A stretch of DNA of 64,000 nucleotides from Tanypteryx hageni (GCA_028673005.1 CM054116.1:146503173-146567172), one strand, 5' to 3'; positions 1 to 11,577 are shown, counted from the first letter of the stretch. A program made the numbers and translations. Notes: generated by a model from the sequence alone, not told the origin.

Positions 1-930
1 TATCTATATGGCATGGCACAATCTACGGAAAAAACTTACTTTATAAAAATCAGTTCAGTTCCTTACTGAGATGAAGAAATCCAATCTCTATCAAGCATCA
101 TTAGATTTGGATAAAAAGATATCTGATTTAAGGACTGGAAACTCAAGTGGTTGAACATTGGATGGTTCACTACTCAGAGAGTTCTTAACAACCGACTTCT
201 GTATAGCATTCCTTCAATCAAAAAGGATTCGGATCTCTCCTTCAAGCTTTTTCATCATGGTATCAAGACAGGCCGCACATATACACTCGACAGCATCTCC
301 TCACTGTAGAGCATGTGGAGGAGACGGATCACTGCCTCACCGTTTCTTTGACTGCCCTAAAATAGCCTTGTTACTAAAACTGGTGAATCATTTGTGTCAA
401 CGACTAGATTCCAACTTCAAGCTCAACAGAGAAAACTTTTTGATAGGTCCAAATGAGAAAACAAAAAATTAATCTGCAATATCTTTTCTCCTCTCGACAT
501 CTAAGGCAGTTATCCATTCCATCCACGAAGAACGACCGCCATATCCCATCTCCTCCTGCAGGCTGCTATATGTAGTGGACGCATAAAATGGAGAATTCTG
601 ACAGACTACCATTTTTCTAAAGGAAATGAGCAAGAAATGGTGAACTTCAAGATCACTTTGTGCTCTTCTTCTAATCCCTTCTTTGTCATATGTCAAGACA
701 CCCTCATATGGCAATTCTAAAATTTTTCCTCCTCCCCTTTTTCACATCAAACCCATCCATCCTCCCTTTCTTCCTACCAATCATGCCGTCACCAAATCAT
801 TCAAGTACACTGACACACGACCAAATGGATACCTTAAAATGCCTAAAAGTCAAGCTTTTTCAATATATGAATAATGTTTGGCTTGTAAGGCAACATTAAA
901 AATAAATATAAATAATAAATAAAAAAAAAT
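1..930 (+). pseudogene. LINE 3' end (C-terminal zinc-knuckle of a non-LTR retrotransposon ORF2) with A-rich tail
   Basis: The last part of a non-LTR retrotransposon polyprotein. In two overlapping frames the translation from about 130 to 472 gives the typical end of Jockey/R1-type ORF2: a conserved FKLFHHGIKTGRTYTL stretch, then a CRAC...H....C knuckle (CX2CX7HX4C) ending HRFFDCP. In the family this C-terminal knuckle lies after the reverse transcriptase. A frameshift near 290 joins the two frames, and the upstream RT lies outside the window or is lost. After the stop, an A-rich stretch at about 893-930 looks like the 3' tail. This is a dead 3' fragment. The clade call is loose because no RT core is present. 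Confidence 0.6.
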
Positions 931-1191
931 CTTTTGACTCACTTTAAAAGTATTCATAGACTATATTTAGGCATGAATCCATTTGTAACCTTTATCTTGG
1001 CGTTGGCTATTCTTCCTCTATGACACGCCATGGAGTGGATTTTCCTTGCATTAATCTTTATATGCTATCTCCCTTTGAAGAGGACAACAATTAAGAAATT
1101 TAACTTTGTTGCCGCCTGGAAAATGGTAATCTAAACCGATAAATTTTGCGCTTAACCACTCATCTGGGTATGCTGTATATATACGTCATGC
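931..1191. other. No recognisable gene
   Basis: A short unassigned stretch between a LINE tail and a gypsy LTR. I see no coding signal or repeat structure in it. Confidence 0.5.
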
Positions 1192-1557
1192 TGTTATCTT
1201 GGCTGTTTGCTATGGGTATGCCGTAATATTCCGTCACGGGGCTTCTCCGGCAACTAACTGCATCCTTTTAAACTATTTCTGAGAAACGTGAGAAGTCTTA
1301 GTAAAATGGCGTAAATGACAACCCCAAAACCATTTAATAACCCTAACTTAATTACAAATTCTGTACTATAACCTAACGAACAAGGAACCCAGAGGTTACA
1401 GTGAGATTGGCAGGGTGGCAGGTGGTCTTCTCTCCAATCTCCCGAGCCGGCGAGTGAGAAACCGGAGCAGCAGCGTCGAGCGGTCACCTGGTCACGGGTG
1501 CATGCGGTCGCCACTGCGCTCTGACAAAACAGGCCCCGAGGTCGTCCCCTCGATGGC

Positions 1558-1564
1558 TTTTATA
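1558..1564 (-). promoter_or_regulatory. TATA box of the gypsy LTR promoter
   Basis: The minus strand reads CCCTATAAAAGCC, a strong TATA box in GC-rich DNA inside the putative LTR and oriented with the gypsy coding region. It would mark the U3/R region. The inference rests on position and motif only. Confidence 0.4.
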
Positions 1565-1890
1565 GGGCCCGACCGGTGGCGGGCCCATTAAGCGACTTTG
1601 TCACAGGCCAGGATACCAATGACCGCACCGCCACGGGGATAAGTCCCTTTCCTTCTCCGGAAACAGGTCCTAGAATCGAACCGGCCCGCTTGAACGGTTC
1701 ATCCTCCGTCTCTACTCCCCCAACAGCCTTTCTCCCCCGTCGAGCGAAGGAAGGGGCATCGCTTCCGGCCCCAGCCGACAGGCATAGACCTCGGTCCGAT
1801 TCTAGCTTCGATACCTTTCGGTTTTCCTCATTCCACTCAACGTTTAACACTCAGGCTTATCAACAGGACCCTCAACACCACCACCAGCCC

Positions 1891-2213
1891 AGGGGTGCAG
1901 GTGGTGTAGTGGTTAGGACGCTGGCTGCTACTCGCCTGATGCTTGAAAAAGTCATCGGGTACGAATCCTGCACAAGTAGGATTTTTCCAAGGTCACCCAG
2001 CCCCCTGTTTGTGTGGTTTGAGGAGACCGTGCAAATTCAGCTGTTCCGTCCTTCGGAAGGGACGTTAAGCCGTTGGCCCCCCTGGTGTTCTTCGTAAGAG
2101 CAGGCAAATGCCGGCACCGGGTTTCCCTCCTCCCTCCCCGGTTATTCATTGCACTACCTCTGAGTTACCCATTTGTGCTGTAAGAGAGGCAAATTGGCTG
2201 GGCATTCAAACAA
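1891..2213 (+). mobile_element. tRNA-derived SINE with 11-bp target-site duplication
   Basis: The head carries RNA polymerase III promoter boxes: an A box (GTGGTGTAGTGGTTAGG, about 1903-1919) and a B box (GGGTACGAATCC, about 1958-1969) at tRNA spacing. A body with a conserved-looking CCTTCGGAAGGGACGTTAAG block follows at about 2049-2069. The unit is flanked by perfect 11-bp direct repeats ACCACCAGCCC at 1880-1890 and 2214-2224, a typical LINE-machinery TSD. It sits inside the gypsy LTR, so it inserted after that element. The sharp TSD and intact promoter suggest a fairly recent insertion. Confidence 0.8.
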
Positions 2214-2498
2214 ACCACCAGCCCTTCACAACACTTTACCACTCAAAAATTCTCATAGGAGTCCAAGGCGCCAGCACACCTTTTTGGCCTCCTCCCACAA
2301 ACAGGTTTCTTTAGGCCAGAAAGGAACAAACATAACAACCCCCAAAACATGGCCTCAGCCAGACGCACCTGGGGTAAGAGACCACAAACGCAAAAGAACC
2401 CACGCAAGACTCGATCCCGCTGCTTCTTGCAATCGCTCGCCCCTCCAAGAGAGTTAGAAACGAAAAGGGTAAAATTAGGGATTAGGAAGGACACTGAA

Positions 2499-4284
2499 TT
2501 ACCTCCGGTGAAATGGTTTAATCTGCGAGACATGGCATCTACGCTTAGGTTCGTCCGTCCCCAGATCGCCCAACTCGACCGTCACTGGACTACTAAATCT
2601 AATAATGCGAAGTGGGCCAGACCACTTCGGTAGCAATTTGCCGGAAATTTTATTCGGTGCCGAACTCACCGGATGCAGCTTATAAGAGACGACTTGACCC
2701 GACAAAAAAGGTTGATCCCTCCTCTTAAGGTTATACCGAGCAGCTACTAATTTATTGGCTCGTCTCAGACATCGAAGCGCGTCCGTCCACCTTTCCTCAA
2801 GTCTTTTATTGTCCCCCGATTGCGATATACTTTCGTCGATGCCCCATTGGATCTTTAAGGGGTGATTCAATTCTCGCCCAAAAAATAGGCTCGCGGGAGT
2901 ACATTTAGTGCTCTTGTGAAACGCCAAATTGAAAGCAATCGCGAGGGTATGCAGGCTCTCGTCCCAGTTGAGTTGCGAGTCGTGATGGAACACCATAAGA
3001 GCTGCTTTTGAATTTCTATTAAACTGCTCTACATGCGATGATTGCGGATAATAGGGCGAGGTAGTAATGTGTTTAATCCCCCAGGAGAAGCACATATCCT
3101 TAAAATCTTTCGCCGTGAATACCGATGCATTGTCTGAAACTAAATATTGCGGAACCCCTGTTATACTAAACACTGTGTTTTAAACATTGGACCGTGGCCG
3201 CTTCTGTCATCTTCCACATGGGGATCATTAACACGAACTTAGTAAAGGCATCAATGATGACCAGTATCACTCTATTTCCCAAGCACGTGCGTTAACGAAT
3301 ATTTTTTGCCAAGGCTCCATCGCCACATCCACGGAATGGTATCCCACTCGAGTGTCAAGCGCAGGCTTAGCGCGTTGACACTCGGCATAAGACCTTACAT
3401 AATTTAAAATTTCTTGGTGCATATTTGGCCAAAAAAATCTCGACTTATCTTTTCCTTAGTTTTTTTATAGCCCAAGTGCCCTCCGACGGGAGAGTCATGG
3501 AAATACGCAGTAACCATGCACCGAATCTCCTCCGTGATGTAGACCTGATTTTGCCTTCCCCTAGGTGTGCGGAATACTAAAAGTTCGCGTCTCAACCGTA
3601 AATTCCTTACTTTGTCTCCTCGTTTTAACCTTTCCTTTAGCTCGCGGCATACTGGATCTCTATTCTGATAATCCTTAATGGAGGTAAAGGATATCGGCGT
3701 GCCCTGCAACACGCATACCCGGGACTCTACATTATCCTCACACGGTCGCGTCTCCTCCTCGAACATTCGGGACAAGCAATCCGCGACTACATTATCTGCC
3801 CCCTTTATTTTCGGTTTGAAATTTATATGGTGACAGGCGCAATATCCAACGTCCTACTTTCCCCAGCTGCTTAGGATGACTCTGCATCCAGGACAAGGCT
3901 TCATTATCCGTATACAATTTAAACTCCTTATCCCGTAAATATTGTTCGAATTTTTCCATGGCGAAAATAACCGCGAGGCATTCCGCCTCGTTGGTGGTGT
4001 ATTTCCTTTTGGACTTGGTAAGCATGCGGCTAGCAAACGTGACGGGAGCAAGATGCCCCTCGGCCTCCTGCGATAGTACCCCCCGCCACTGCGTTAGACG
4101 ACGCATCCGTATGCAGCACGAAGCTCTTAGTAAAATGGGGAAGTCCCTTTCCTTCTCCGCAAACTGGTCCGCGCGAATGGTTCACTTTTAGTTTACCATC
4201 TCGGCAGTAAATGGGCTTCACTTCTTTATTTGGAAAAGATACGCTTCTCGTATTTAGACCCTGACTTTGCTTTGCGGGTTGCAT
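2499..4284 (-). pseudogene. Ty3/gypsy pol fragment (RNase H, integrase); gypsy element 1
   Basis: Remains of a gypsy polyprotein on the minus strand in at least four frames. Order along the protein: the RT/RNase H junction (FVLHTDASSNAVAGG, about 4120-4150), RNase H (TNEAECLAVIFAMEKF and YTDNEALSWMQ, 3792-4106), the integrase HHCC region (HDSPVGGHLGYKKT, 3404-3775), the catalytic core with one Asp in VIIDAFTKF (about 3230-3270), a second in LVSDNASVF and a Glu in SHVEQFNRN, and a C-terminal domain ending at 2499. Gag, protease and the RT palm are absent upstream. The element is 5'-truncated near 4290 and carries frameshifts and stops (for example around 3180-3300). It cannot encode a working polyprotein. 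Confidence 0.9.
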
Positions 4285-4289
4285 TTCCG

Positions 4290-4850
4290 TTACCCTAATT
4301 TTAAAATTAACAACATTTATATGTTATTTATAATATTATTATTTTTTCCTTTTTTTAATCACTTAGTAATTGTGTAAATTTTTAATGTCTTTATACCATA
4401 TTTTAGGAATTTGTGTTCGTTAAATATTATTAACAAATTCAATTTTTATTGTAATAATAAATATATATTAACATTTTAATTCATGTCTTGTGGTAAAAAT
4501 AGTTTAAAAGACAAATTTTAAGAATAAACAACTCAAATACTGAATAATTCATGTATTTTTAATCGATTTGCGATTTGATTCACCTCAAAATGCCACTGAT
4601 GTGGATATAAATATACCTAAATATTAACTTACGATCACGGAAAATGACTTATTTTATGCACGAAAGACTTTGCTTGCATAATTAATGAATGGGGAACGTA
4701 TTGGTAAAGTTAGGATCTTTTTTTGTGGGGGCTTCACCCCCAAACCCCCGAACCAGCAATTAAACACTTGGGGTAACCAACATCAAAAGTAAGTAAATTT
4801 CAAAATTTATGGTATTATTTTTATTGTAATATGACATCAAAAGTGGTATA
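4290..4850. other. AT-rich spacer, no gene seen
   Basis: Simple AT-rich sequence beyond the truncated gypsy end. A short GC-richer patch at 4723-4760 contains a small hairpin (GGGGGCTTCACCCCC). Nothing codes. Confidence 0.5.
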
Positions 4851-5240
4851 CAGTAGTGATGGTATATTCGAATATCCATGGAGATCATTCAAATTATTCG
4901 ATTATGGAAATCATTCAAATTATTCAATTATGGAAATCATTCAAATTATTCTATTGTATCAGAATGATGGTATAATCGAATACCCATAATCGATTATTCA
5001 CTCATAATCGTTTCTCAACAAATAATCACTTGTATTAATTTCTCAATGAATAATCGAATAATCAATCGTATTCGTTTCTCGACAAATTATTGCTCGTATT
5101 TGTTTCTCAATGAATATTTGTTTTTCAGTGAATAATCACTGGTAATCGTTTCTCAACGGATAACCATTCATATTTGTTTCCGAGTGAGTGATAGCTCAAT
5201 CGTTTCTTGACTAATATTCACTCAAATTTTTCAAAATGAA
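4851..5240. repeat. Degenerate minisatellite with a hAT-like terminus
   Basis: From about 4985 to 5235 an imperfect unit of 25-30 bp recurs about eight times, built on TCGTTTCTCAACGAATAAT. Upstream, 4880-4960 repeats GGAAATCATTCAAATTATTC three times. The left edge (CAGTAGTGATGG, about 4852) looks like a hAT-type end, and a reverse-oriented similar sequence ends near 11566. The repeats may therefore be the subterminal part of an old DNA transposon whose interior was later filled by other elements. The association is tentative. Confidence 0.45.
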
Positions 5241-5320
5241 TTGTAGCTTTTATGGGATTATTCAGTGAGGAACGGTTTATAAATTATTATATATAAATAG
5301 TGCTCTGCATATCTGCAGGT

Positions 5321-7389
5321 TCAGGTGCTCCTCCTCCACCTTTCTCTATCCTGTGTCCTTCTCTTCATCTCCCCATACCCTTCTCCCTCCCTTAGAATAT
5401 CCAACATTTTAATTCTTCTTCTTCCTCTTTTCTTTCTTCCCTCCACCATTCCTTCGATAACATCCTTCATTAATCCTTCTCTTCTCAAAACATGTCCTAT
5501 CCATTTCTTTTTCCTAGTCACTATCGTGTCCATCAAACTCCTTTCCTCTTCTACTCTTCTTAGCACTTCCACATTTGTAATCCTGTCAGTCCATTTAACC
5601 TTCAGCATCCTCCACACCCACATTTCAAATGCTTCCACCCTCTCCCTGTCTCTCTTCTTCAATGTCCATGTCTCCGACCCATATAGCATCACACTCCAAA
5701 CATAACACTTCACCAATCTCTTCCTCAATCCCAAATCCATCTTGCTGTTAAATAGCTTTCTTTTTCTATTGAATGCTTCCTTTACCAAACCTGTTCTCAT
5801 CTTAATTTCCTTCTCACATTTCCAGTCCTCTGTCAACAACGTACCAAGATACCTGTACTGTTCTACCTGCTCTATCCTCTCCCCTCTCACCTGCACTTCC
5901 ATCCTTTTCTCGCCCCCTATTCTCAGTACTTTTGTTTTCTTTCCATTTATTCTCAACCCATATCTGTCTTCCATGCTCACCAGATTCTGTAGCATCTCCC
6001 TCAAGTCTTCCATCCTCTCAGCAAACAGTATCATGTCATCAGCAAACCTAATTGACGATGTAATTCTTCCTCCAACGCTTACTCCTGTGCTCGTCTCCCA
6101 GCACTCCTTTATCATTTCTTCAGAATAGATGTTAAACAGGGTTGGTGACAAACAGCAGCCCTGTCTAACTCCTCTCCTAATCTTGAACCACTCCGTCCTG
6201 CTTTCTCCTATCCTCATGGCCGCCTCCTGTCTCATGTATAGATTCCTTATCAACCTTCTGTCTCTCCAATATATTTTCTTCTCCTTCAATATCTCCATCA
6301 TCTTTTCTCACATCACACAGTTGAAAGCCTTCTCCAAGTTCACAAAGCACAGACTGATACCCTTGTCCCATTCTATATACCCCTCTCCAATCGTCCTTAC
6401 CACCCTTATGGCATCCCTCGTACCTATTCCTTTCCTAAATCCAAATTGTTCTTCTGCTACATTCTCTTCCATTACCCTCGTTGGTCTTCTATTCATCACT
6501 CTCAACATTATCTTGGCCGTGTGAGCTATCAGACTAATAGTTCTATGCTCCTGCACTTCTTTGCCCCTTTCTTTTTAGGTAGTGGTATCATTTCCGTTCT
6601 GACGAAATCCTCCGGCCACTCCCCACTCTCATATATTGCATTGCACAGGTTGGTCACCTTTTCAATATCTTTGTCTTGCGGACACTTGAACAGTTCCACA
6701 GGTATCCCGTCTATTCTTGCTGCCTTTCCCTCCCTCATTTCCTTCATAGCTGCCACTACTTCCTCTCTCAGTATTGATTCCACCATCTCCTCCCTATCCA
6801 CCTTGCCTTCTTCCTCAATTTCCAGCTCTGCCAACTTTTCCTTTGCCTTATACAACTCTTCCATGTATTCTTTCCACCTGCACATAACCTCCTTTTCCTC
6901 CTTCAGTATCCTACCATCCTTGCTCTCAATTTCTTTTGAGCCTCCTCCTCCAGATCCCTGTCCATCCCAAGTAATACTCCTGACCTTCTGATACGCTAGG
7001 TCGTACCTTCCCCTCTTCTCGAACTCTTGTATCTCCGTGCATTCCTCTTCCAGCCACTTTTCCTTTGCCCTTTCAGTCTCCCTCCTCAGTTCATTGTTCA
7101 ACTGCCTGAAGTTCCTTCTCCCTTCCTCTGTGTTTACATTCTTGTATCTCCTTCTCTCCTCCATCTTTGCTATCATTTCCCCTGTTACCCGGGGTTTCTT
7201 AGCTCTCTTGCCCTTCCTGGATCCTATTTCCCTTTCCGCCACATTTACTATTCCATTCTTAATTCTCTTCCATTTTTCCTCTACTCCTTCGTTCTGTGTA
7301 TTTCCTCTCTTCATCTGGTTTGCCATATCATAACTGATTTCTTCTTTCTGCCTTTCTTTCAGTTTCTCTAGATTCCATTTCTTAGCCAT
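5321..7389 (-). pseudogene. RTE-like LINE, reverse transcriptase part of ORF2
   Basis: The reverse transcriptase half of an RTE-like non-LTR retrotransposon. The N-terminal linker and early RT motifs run 6529-7389 (GKAARIDGIPVELFK, then IPLPKKKGAKKC). The next block in a shifted frame holds NRRPTRVMEENVAEEQFGFRKG and FVNLEKAFNCV (6308-6556). The palm then continues at 5321-6301 with RRGVRQGCCLSPTLFN and an intact FADD active site (IRFADDMILF). The C-terminal part contains the widespread SETWTL and WIGHVLRR motifs. Two frameshifts, near 6545 and 6305, split it. It ends close to 5321 with a very short 3' region, usual for the clade. The copy is inactive but only lightly damaged. Confidence 0.9.
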
Positions 7390-8295
7390 CTTGGTTTTCT
7401 AATTCTTTTCATTTCGATCTTCATTTCCACCATTAGCAGCACGTGGTCGCTTGCTATGTCTGCTCCTGGGAGCCCACACACTCTTTTCACTCCATTCCTA
7501 TATCTTCCTTCTACCAATATATAGTCTATCTGTTTCCTGTACATGTCACCTGGCGATTTCCATGTATATAGCCTTCTCTTATGATTCTTATATCAGGTGT
7601 TGGTTATTATCATGTTCCTCTCCTTGAAGAACTTGATAAGTCTGTCTCCCCTTTCGTTTCTCAGTCCCAGCCCAAACTGCCCCACAACTCCATCGGCTCG
7701 TCCCTCTCCCATCACTATTTTACAGCATCCCTTTCCTTCCTGGTCCAGTATGGCACTTATTCTCTCATACACTTCCTCCACTTCCCCATCGTCATGGTCA
7801 CCGGTTGGCATGTACACTTGGATGACTAGCATGTTCTTTGGTTTAGCATTTAATTTCAGTCCAATAATTCTATCACTGTCATAAATGACCCTGGTAACAC
7901 TCGGTTCAATCTTCTTATTAACTATCATTCCTACCCCGTTTCTCCCCCTGGTATTCCCCGAGTAGTATAACTTGGTATCGTCACTCCTCAACTCACCATT
8001 TCCCTCCAATCTCACCTCACTTATCCCAATAATGTCCATCTTGTTTAACTCCGTCTCTCTTTTGATATTTTTCCAATTTTCCAGCTCTTAATAACGTCCT
8101 TACATTTCAGGTCCCTAGCCTTAATCTTCCTCCTTCCTCTGACTTCGCTTTATTCTCTAGACTCTTCACAAACTGTCTTCCCCGGAGATCCGATCGGGAG
8201 ACTATTTTAACTCCGGAATATTTAATTTGCAAAGAATCCATGTTTCTAACTCCTCCGCACCATAACATGGGATAATTCCAGCGGTGGTTTCCCAT
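7390..8295 (-). pseudogene. RTE-like LINE, APE-type endonuclease part of ORF2
   Basis: An apurinic/apyrimidinic-type endonuclease, the target-nicking domain of the LINE that continues below it. A putative start at 8295 leads into the diagnostic TWNVRTL block at about 8085-8106, where the Trp codon has become TGA. A frameshift follows, then 7593-8039 encodes MDIIGISEVRLEGNG and RNGVGMIVNKK. The domain ends at 7390-7592 with YTWKSPGDMYRKQIDYILV and GADIASDHVLL, which hold the expected DY and SDH catalytic motifs. At least one nonsense and two frame changes are present. Order and motifs match RTE/BovB-like elements; I infer the clade from these motifs. Confidence 0.85.
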
Positions 8296-8570
8296 TGCCT
8301 TCCGCTGTCTAGAGAGGCCGCCCCTAACCTGGGGTACAGACGCCTTTTGTAGCCGCCCCTAACATGGGGTACAGACGCTACTAGATGGGTTCCAGGGGCA
8401 TTTCCTCTACCTGAGGGACCATCACCCTCCCAAAGAGGTTCATCCGCCTGAAGCCATTGGACCCTTAGGGTCGTTAAGTTATTTTACACCGCCTGGCACT
8501 CGGCATTGGGTCCCTGGCTGCAAGCTCTACCCAATTACTGTGGCAGGATAACCTGGCCAGACAGAATTGT
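8296..8570 (-). repeat. 5' UTR of the RTE-like LINE with a 35-bp tandem repeat
   Basis: Upstream of the ORF start on the minus strand lies GC-richer sequence. It contains two copies of a 35-bp unit carrying CCCCTAACCTGGGGTACAG and CCCCTAACATGGGGTACAG (about 8312-8382). Such repeats in LINE 5' regions are often promoter monomers. The 5' border is estimated from where the sequence character changes, near 8570. Confidence 0.5.
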
Positions 8571-8639
8571 TAATAGCTAATATTGTTAGTTATGTACAAT
8601 GTCCATATAATCGAAAGTGTAGGTTGGGGTGCAATCACA

Positions 8640-8921
8640 CTATGATCAATGAATACCCAGGAAGTCTTTCATGCTAGGGCTGTTAATTTTTCAAGTTTTT
8701 TTAAGTAGTCTGACGCATGCTTTCAATCCAACTTTTGACGCAGCAGGGCCGGCTAGTGGCCATTGTAGGTGAGCAATGAATATCTCGGAAGCTGTTAGAT
8801 CTAGATCCGTCATTTTTCAGTGTTGCATAAGTGGACTGACAACGATTTAGCCAACTTTCAATGGGGCAGGGCCAGCTGGACGTCTGTGTACATAGGAAAT
8901 GAAAATCTCAGAAAAAATTCA
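8640..8921 (+). repeat. Diverged ~120-bp tandem repeat
   Basis: Two-plus copies of a unit of about 120 bp. Landmarks repeat at about 8656, 8775 and 8897 (CAATGAATA...C.GGAAG), and at about 8745 and 8866 (CAGGGCCGGCTAG / CAGGGCCAGCTGG). The array stops at the TTAA where the next element is inserted. Confidence 0.6.
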
Positions 8922-8925
8922 TTAA

Positions 8926-10235
8926 CCCGTCAGCGACGGGAGGTATTTAAATCCTACGGCATCGTACACCGGCTGGTATTTAAACAGAATATCAGATTTT
9001 ATAAGTACCATCTTTAAAAAAATATAAATTTTTATCTATATATGTTAGATGAATGAAATCTTGAAACCAACGGCTGTATAGTGTTCTGCATTTAGTATTA
9101 AATTTACAATATAATATCTTAATATTCTTTTACGTTAATAGCCACTGAAGATAAAAGACCATGCCAATTGAAATGTGTTACAGATTCCTTAATGCAATTT
9201 TTTCGGAAATAGTCATCGATATATCAATATATTCGAGGTATTGTGATATCACACGCTGAAGTTCTCTGTATAGTCTTAGCTTGCGCTTCTCTGGTCTACT
9301 GCGTTCGCTTCCTTGGCTTCTTGTAAACACCGACTCCTTGGAGCCTATGCCTGTTTATTAACTCTCTCTCTCGCTCTCAGAGAGAGAGAATGTTATCGCA
9401 TTTGGATGCTTAACAAAGAGAAGTATTGTATTCCTATCGTCCATTCCGTGACCACTTAGCTTAGCTCACAAAATCTTCACTCAAATTACTTCCTCGAGGT
9501 CTCACCGAGACGGCACCAATATACAATGATTTATTGCCTCTCGAGTTTGTTTAGTCTTGAGAATATGAAGTGTTCCTTCGAATGAGAGCACGCACGATGA
9601 GATATGAGAAGATATATCACGAAGAAAACACGGAGGGTCCCTTCCATCACCGAGAAAGAGACGCTCTAGAACGATCCGTTTTCATTTCGTCTCTTGCCTC
9701 TTTACGATACTAGCCTACTCCAGTGCAGCTGTGTTCCAAGAATATACGCACGTTTATTTAGTTATTTGCATAATCTGTCCATTTAGTTTTTAGAAAGTAC
9801 AGTTATATTTTAATATACTATATATTTTTAAGTAGACAAAAAATTGGATGTTAAAATCGTAACTTTCGAAATAAATTTTTATAATGTTAATAAGAGCCAG
9901 ATGAACAAAAGAAATTGTTTAAATTCCTAAAAATATAAGAAATTATCCGTGTGATTATAAAAGAAAATATTACGAACTGATAAAGTAAAGAATAAAAAAG
10001 AGATGTGAGAAAGAGTTTTTTTGCAGTTTTCCATTCATGTACACTAAAAAAAAATACATATAAGTCAATTTAAGAGTTCACAAAAAGTATTCTATTTATA
10101 AAATTCAAATAATAAATCATTCCTCAGTGTTAAAAAAAAATATCATTCTATAAGAAATGTTTATAATCGAAATACGGCAAATTAAAAGAGTCGCGGCAAG
10201 GGTCCGTACCACGTACTGATCCCGGCGGTGAAAGG
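8926..10235. mobile_element. piggyBac-type non-autonomous element (TTAA-flanked, 1.31 kb)
   Basis: Flanked by TTAA at 8922-8925 and 10236-10239, the piggyBac target-site duplication. The ends form an imperfect terminal inverted repeat: left CCCGTCAGCGACGGGAG, right (reverse complement) CCTTTCACCGCCGGGAT, about 12 of 17 identical. The interior is AT-rich, has a palindromic GA/CT tract at about 9361-9387, and contains no transposase-like reading frame. It would have to be moved by a transposase supplied elsewhere. Two piggyBac transposase relics occur in this window, at 30.4-31.7 and 39.0 kb, but no link to them can be shown. Confidence 0.6.
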
Positions 10236-10239
10236 TTAA

Positions 10240-11339
10240 AAGGATATGTGATGGCTGACAGAATTAAAATGCAGTGAACAGATTAGTGTTATCATACACA
10301 GGATTCATTTTCACCTCATAAAGACTAAAAGACAAGGAACTAATAAGGGTCCAGACGCCCAGGGAGGAAGGAGTAGGAACTCCTGAGTTACACTGCTGCC
10401 TCCCCATTTCAACACAGTGGAAATCACTGAACACAGCTCCGGGTGTGTGTCAGTCTGTCAGGAAGGTCTGCTGATCGCACTGTTCAACTGAGGGACTTCA
10501 AATTTGGCATGCCTCAGTATATTAGTGGCCCAACGACAGGAAAAATATGGAAAAGTTTATAAACAAATAATTGACGGAAAATTGTTGGAAATGGCGGGAG
10601 GTTAAAAATTCAACATTTTTTAAAAAAATACATGTTGGATATCAAATGAAAGTCCATAATCTTCTGATTATGAATCGTATTTTAGTTTTTTTAATTTTTC
10701 CAAAATGGCAGCCGTAGGAAATGAAAAAGTGGCAATTCAAGTTCCTCCCCCCTTCTATCTTGGAAGCTATTTGAGATATAAAGCTGAAAAACGTCTTAAA
10801 GACATCCTACTATAATGTGAGGATTACTATAAAATTTTATTTAAATTGATACAAAATATTTTGAGAAAATGATAAATTTGTAAAAAATAACTATCACTGG
10901 TTGTGTTGTGCGGGTGGCTAACCCATCCGGATAATACATAATTTTCAATTACCCATCCACTCACTGAAGTTCTTTCTCAACTACTTTACCTACGATACCC
11001 TTAATTGTGTGATCAGAATCACACTTAACTAGGATATTTGTGTATTATTTCTAATGATACCTGATTTTTATGTTTAGAAGTTGTTTGTTTTAATGTTTGT
11101 TTATTCTTGTGGGAGAAATTGATGAGGCAAAATACGTAAGTACTTCAGGGATTGCCCAACCCACAACCCCCACACCTTCCTTGCACCCATATTGCTTGCT
11201 TCGCTCGCCGGAAATTTGTTCCTTTTTATTTTAAATAAGGATATCAGGAATGGAGTTAGGAACGTAGCTTTGACGTTCTTTTTTTTTTAGCTATTTGGAG
11301 TTTTTCCTGACCCCCTAATAAGCTACTTAAAGTTTGTCA
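10240..11339. other. Unassigned repeat-like DNA
   Basis: No coding signal. Around 10497-10520 there is a CTTCAAATTTGGCATGCC phrase of the kind that recurs elsewhere in the window (26.05, 30.71, 32.33, 55.99 kb), suggesting an old dispersed repeat. Nothing else can be assigned. Confidence 0.4.
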
Positions 11340-11425
11340 TAAAAAATGACCGGAAAATCTGGGACCGATCACAGCAATCCATGCCTGAAGCAGGATTCGA
11401 ACTCACGACATTTGGGTTGGCATTT
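11340..11425 (-). mobile_element. tRNA-derived SINE relic
   Basis: The minus strand contains a pol III B box (GAGTTCGAATCC, about 11395-11406) with a plausible but weak A box near 11430. The tail runs toward 11300. No TSD was found, so this is an old or truncated copy. Confidence 0.4.
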
Positions 11426-11577
11426 TAGCAGACCTCCTCTCCTCCCCCCTTTCCCCCCTCCCCCCACCCCTCCGACCGAAATCATTAAAATAATAATCGA
11501 TTATGACAGTCACTCGATTACACCTATTGGATTATTGAAATAATCAATTATACCCATCACTAATATACAGTAAAACC

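Larger units (their letters stand above)
1192..2337 (-). repeat. 3' LTR of gypsy element 1 (interrupted by a SINE)
   Basis: Read on the minus strand, this begins TGTTATG and ends GATAACA, giving short inverted termini TGTTAT...ATAACA. It lies about 160 bp downstream of the gypsy integrase stop. A purine-rich tract, TTTTGGGGG on the minus strand (2338-2350), directly precedes it, as expected of a polypurine tract. A TATA box sits inside at 1558-1564. It is much more GC-rich than its surroundings. Length is 1146 bp, or about 812 bp without the SINE and one TSD. No second LTR copy is present to confirm the borders, so they are inferred from the termini. Confidence 0.55.

Noticed and set aside
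1576..2097. A 173-codon open frame on the plus strand
   Set aside because: It lies in the GC-rich LTR and runs into the SINE; no domain, and an opposite-strand frame overlaps. It is a composition effect.
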